Shown here: piece by piece, positions 47,876-50,207 of the stretch
How the letters are laid out: every line of letters starts with the position of its first letter
How positions within the stretch are numbered: position 1 is the stretch's first letter
Assembly: GCF_001690355.1 (NCBI RefSeq)
Contig: NZ_LZHG01000070.1
Location: forward strand, 1-50,207
Source: Gilliamella sp. Choc4-2
GTDB taxonomy: Bacteria > Pseudomonadota > Gammaproteobacteria > Enterobacterales > Orbaceae
DNA length: 50,207 nt
Reading direction: 5' to 3'
The notes under the pieces: generated by a model
The model's input: the letters and a program-made list of their open reading frames with translations, nothing else
What the model was told of the DNA's origin: nothing
Database searches by the model: none
Program-made: the position numbers and the translations under genes

Positions 47876-47888
47876 CGATCCTCTCCAA

Positions 47889-48605
47889 TTAATCTTTTAA
47901 GGCCTGTTTTTGTGCATCAATAATAGTTTTGATGCCATTTTTTGCTAGCTCTAATAGTTTTAATAATTCGTCATGACTAAAAGGTTCGCCTTCAGCAGTT
48001 CCTTGCACTTCAATAATACGACCATCGCCAGTCATAACAACATTCATATCGGTTTCAGCGTTTGAATCTTCTATGTATTCTAAGTCACATACTGCTTGGC
48101 CATCGACAATACCGACAGAAACAGCTGCAACTAATGATTTAATTGGATTTTGCTTAATTTTACCATCTGTAACCATTTTATTGATTGCATCATTTAGTGC
48201 CACACAAGCACCAGTAATTGACGCAGTTCGAGTGCCCCCATCTGCTTGAATAACATCGCAATCTAACGTGATGGTATATTCACCTAATAATTTAAGGTCG
48301 ACCATTGCACGTAGAGAACGAGCAATAAGGCGTTGAATCTCCATAGTGCGACCGGTTTGTTTACCTTTAGCCGCTTCGCGTTGAGTTCGTGAATGGGTTG
48401 CACGAGGCAACATACCATATTCTGCGGTAACCCAACCTTGGTTTTGACCTTTTAAAAAACGAGGCACAGATTCTTCAATTGTTGCATTACAAAGTACTTT
48501 TGTTTCACCAAACTCAACTAATACAGAACCTTCTGCATGCTTAGTATAATGGCGGGTTATTTTGATAGGGCGGATTTGTTCCGCAGATCGACCAGACGGG
48601 CGCAT
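47889..48605 (-). CDS. rph: Ribonuclease PH
   Basis: RNase PH trims the 3' ends of tRNA precursors by phosphorolysis. The 238-residue protein equals the family length, begins [20 protein letters not shown] and has [40 protein letters not shown] and the phosphate and metal site [20 protein letters not shown]. The C-terminus ([20 protein letters not shown]) is intact, unlike the frameshifted copy of E. coli K-12. It is divergent from yicC with about 160 bases between. Confidence 0.97.
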   Translation of the reverse strand: MRPSGRSAEQIRPIKITRHYTKHAEGSVLVEFGETKVLCNATIEESVPRFLKGQNQGWVTAEYGMLPRATHSRTQREAAKGKQTGRTMEIQRLIARSLRAMVDLKLLGEYTITLDCDVIQADGGTRTASITGACVALNDAINKMVTDGKIKQNPIKSLVAAVSVGIVDGQAVCDLEYIEDSNAETDMNVVMTGDGRIIEVQGTAEGEPFSHDELLKLLELAKNGIKTIIDAQKQALKD

Positions 48606-48764
48606 GCAATTCTCCAGATGTTACAATTAAAAAATATCGTTTTGAACTAATTATTTAAGGGGACATCAACAAGAAATAGTTGATGTTTAGCCTAAGCTAA
48701 GAGCGCATTATACAGAATATATGATACAATGCCCAGTAAGTTTTTTAAAATTTAGGAAGTAAAT

Positions 48765-49631
48765 ATGATTTCCAGTATGACCGCTTATGCCAGAAAAGAA
48801 CTAAACCAACCTTGGGGTAATGCTTCTTGGGAGATGCGTTCGGTCAACCAACGCTATTTAGAAACTTATATCCGTTTGCCGGAACAGTTTCGTTCACTTG
48901 AGCCGCTTGTCCGTGAACGCCTTCGTAAGCGCTTAACACGTGGTAAAATCGAATGTACTTTAAGATTTGAATTAGGTTCAGAATTGCAACATCAAGAACT
49001 ATCTTTAAATAAAGATTTAGCAAAACAAATTCTTAATGCAGCTAATTGGGTACAGACAGAGTATAAATCAGGTGAAATAAATCCTATAGATGTATTGCGT
49101 TGGCCAGGAGTTTTATCAGCCAAAGAACAAAATTTAGACACAATATCACAAGAAATTCTAGTTCTATTAGAATCAGCAATAGATGAATTTATTACCGTCC
49201 GTGAACGTGAAGGTAAGGCTCTTTGTGACCATATTGTCCTGCGTCTAGAAGGCATTGCTCAGCAAGTGGATAAAATTCGTCAAGCGATGCCACAAATACT
49301 TGAATGGCAAAAGGAACGGTTAAAGGCCAAATTAGATGAAGCCAATATTGAATTGGACAATTCTCGTCTTGAACAGGAAATTGTTTTGATGGCTCAACGT
49401 ATTGATGTTGCAGAAGAGTTAGATCGCTTAATGACGCATGTTAAAGAAACCTACTCGATATTAAAGAAAAACGAAGCAGTAGGTCGTAGGTTAGATTTTA
49501 TGATGCAAGAGTTTAATCGTGAATCAAACACGATTGCATCAAAATCAATTAATGCTGACGTCACAGCTAGTGCTATTGAGTTAAAAGTCCTTATTGAGCA
49601 GATACGTGAGCAAGTGCAAAATATTGAATAA
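48765..49631 (+). CDS. yicC: YicC family endoribonuclease
   Basis: YicC is a conserved endoribonuclease; in E. coli it was linked to degradation of the small RNA RyhB with PNPase. The 288-residue protein (E. coli 287) starts MISSMTAYARKE, with SWEMRSVNQRYLETYIRLPE, VRERLRKRLTRGKIEC, a coiled central region, and the C-terminal EQEIVLMAQRIDVAEELDRL, GRRLDFMMQEFNRESNTI and IELKVLIEQIREQVQNIE. Divergence from rph is the usual arrangement. TTAGGAAG precedes the ATG. Confidence 0.96.
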   Translation: MISSMTAYARKELNQPWGNASWEMRSVNQRYLETYIRLPEQFRSLEPLVRERLRKRLTRGKIECTLRFELGSELQHQELSLNKDLAKQILNAANWVQTEYKSGEINPIDVLRWPGVLSAKEQNLDTISQEILVLLESAIDEFITVREREGKALCDHIVLRLEGIAQQVDKIRQAMPQILEWQKERLKAKLDEANIELDNSRLEQEIVLMAQRIDVAEELDRLMTHVKETYSILKKNEAVGRRLDFMMQEFNRESNTIASKSINADVTASAIELKVLIEQIREQVQNIE

Positions 49632-49699
49632 ATAGTTTTGTTAAACTATTTTAATTATAAAATTTCTTTGATTTAAATACATAAATTTTGAATTTATAT

Positions 49700-50181
49700 T
49701 GGGAAAATTATGTATTTAATAATGCAAGGCAACTATAGTATTAGCGGAAGCTGGTTATGGTTTGGTTCTTCATGAAGGTTTAGTTAAGAATTGGTTACTT
49801 GAGCCACATGCTCAGTTAGGCTATACCTGGTCAGACAGCCACAACTTTAAGTTAGGCACACAAGGCGAAGTAAGTAATGTTAATGGTGATGGAGTACAAA
49901 TGCGTTTAGGTGCAAGATTCTATGGTCAAAGCACTAAAGAAGGCTATGGAGTATTACCATTTATAGAAGCCAACTGGTTGTATGATTCTTCTTCACCGGA
50001 AGCAAAAATTAATGGTAAACATGTTGAATCAGACATGAGTAAAAATTATATTGAATTAAAAGTGGGTGTGAATGGTAATTTAACCAAATCCCTCAGTAGC
50101 TATGCTCAATTAGACAGCCGATTTGGTAGCAACAACTACCGTCAACTTGGTGCGCAAATAGGTTTGAACTATTCATTCTAA
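49700..50181 (+). pseudogene. Autotransporter beta-barrel, 3' fragment (broken gene)
   Basis: The last 140 residues (WLLEPHAQLGYTW, VNGDGVQMRLGARFYG, YGVLPFIEANWLYD, SSYAQLDSRFGSNNYRQLGA, ending GLNYSF) form the C-terminal strands of a type Va autotransporter barrel, with the terminal aromatic residue needed for BAM-dependent insertion. Upstream, the reading WENYVFNNARQ (from 49700) and, in another frame, VLAEAGYGLVLHEG belong to the same barrel but are separated by a frameshift with stops. No signal peptide or passenger exists. It is a decayed remnant, not a functional adhesin. Confidence 0.8.
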
Positions 50182-50207
50182 TAATTTAAAAAAACTCAAT
50201 AAAAAAA

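Overview
The window is AT-rich gammaproteobacterial chromosome. Most proteins align end to end, from memory, with Escherichia coli orthologues of nearly the same length (ProP, AcpH, IlvY, PrfC, PtrA, LexA, CoaE, ZapD, YacG, TsaD, YcaO, HtpG, UbiG, GuaB, ArgS, ThiBPQ, CptA, DinB, PyrE, Rph, YicC), but gene order is not that of E. coli. Strong AT bias, beta-glucoside PTS genes, type I-E-like CRISPR repeats and decayed accessory genes suggest a host-associated member of the Orbaceae (Gilliamella-like). That placement is inference; there is no rRNA gene here to confirm it.

Left part (1-20 kb): the 5' end of a type VI secretion vgrG, then CRISPR array 1 (6 repeats) with its leader on the left. A housekeeping block follows: osmolyte transporter proP, siderophore reductase plus acpH, ilvY, prfC, ptrA, a membrane protein, lexA with two SOS boxes, the coaE-zapD-yacG-tsaD run, a DUF4282 membrane protein, ycaO, a shikimate-dehydrogenase-like gene and ygbA. 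CRISPR array 2 (7 repeats) closes the block. It has the same repeat and a paralogous leader but lies in the opposite orientation, so the two arrays are transcribed toward each other across about 18 kb. No cas gene is visible.

Middle part (20-36 kb): ogt, a periplasmic histidine phosphatase, a decayed 6-phospho-beta-glucosidase tail with a CRP/FNR-like palindrome beyond it, htpG, a sodium-dependent symporter, ubiG, guaB, an amidohydrolase preceded by a terminator-ended non-coding segment (small RNA or attenuator candidate), argS, and a TPP riboswitch driving thiBPQ (thiamine uptake). A short ORF bridges the riboswitch and the thiB start.

Right part (36-50 kb): cptA, SOS-controlled dinB, and a beta-glucoside utilisation unit (PTS IIBCA plus 6-phospho-beta-glucosidase, with a divergent GntR/UTRA regulator and an 18-bp perfect operator-like palindrome). 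Then come an aldo/keto reductase and a decayed accessory island (IS3-family remnant, a secreted protein of unknown function, and a DUF262 gene broken by an IS256-family remnant). The window ends with pyrE-rph divergent from yicC and the 3' fragment of an autotransporter gene.

I do not see a complete unknown multi-gene system. The best leads are the paired inverted orphan CRISPR arrays with a stray degenerate repeat, the non-coding RNA candidate upstream of the amidohydrolase, and the riboswitch-coupled short ORF.
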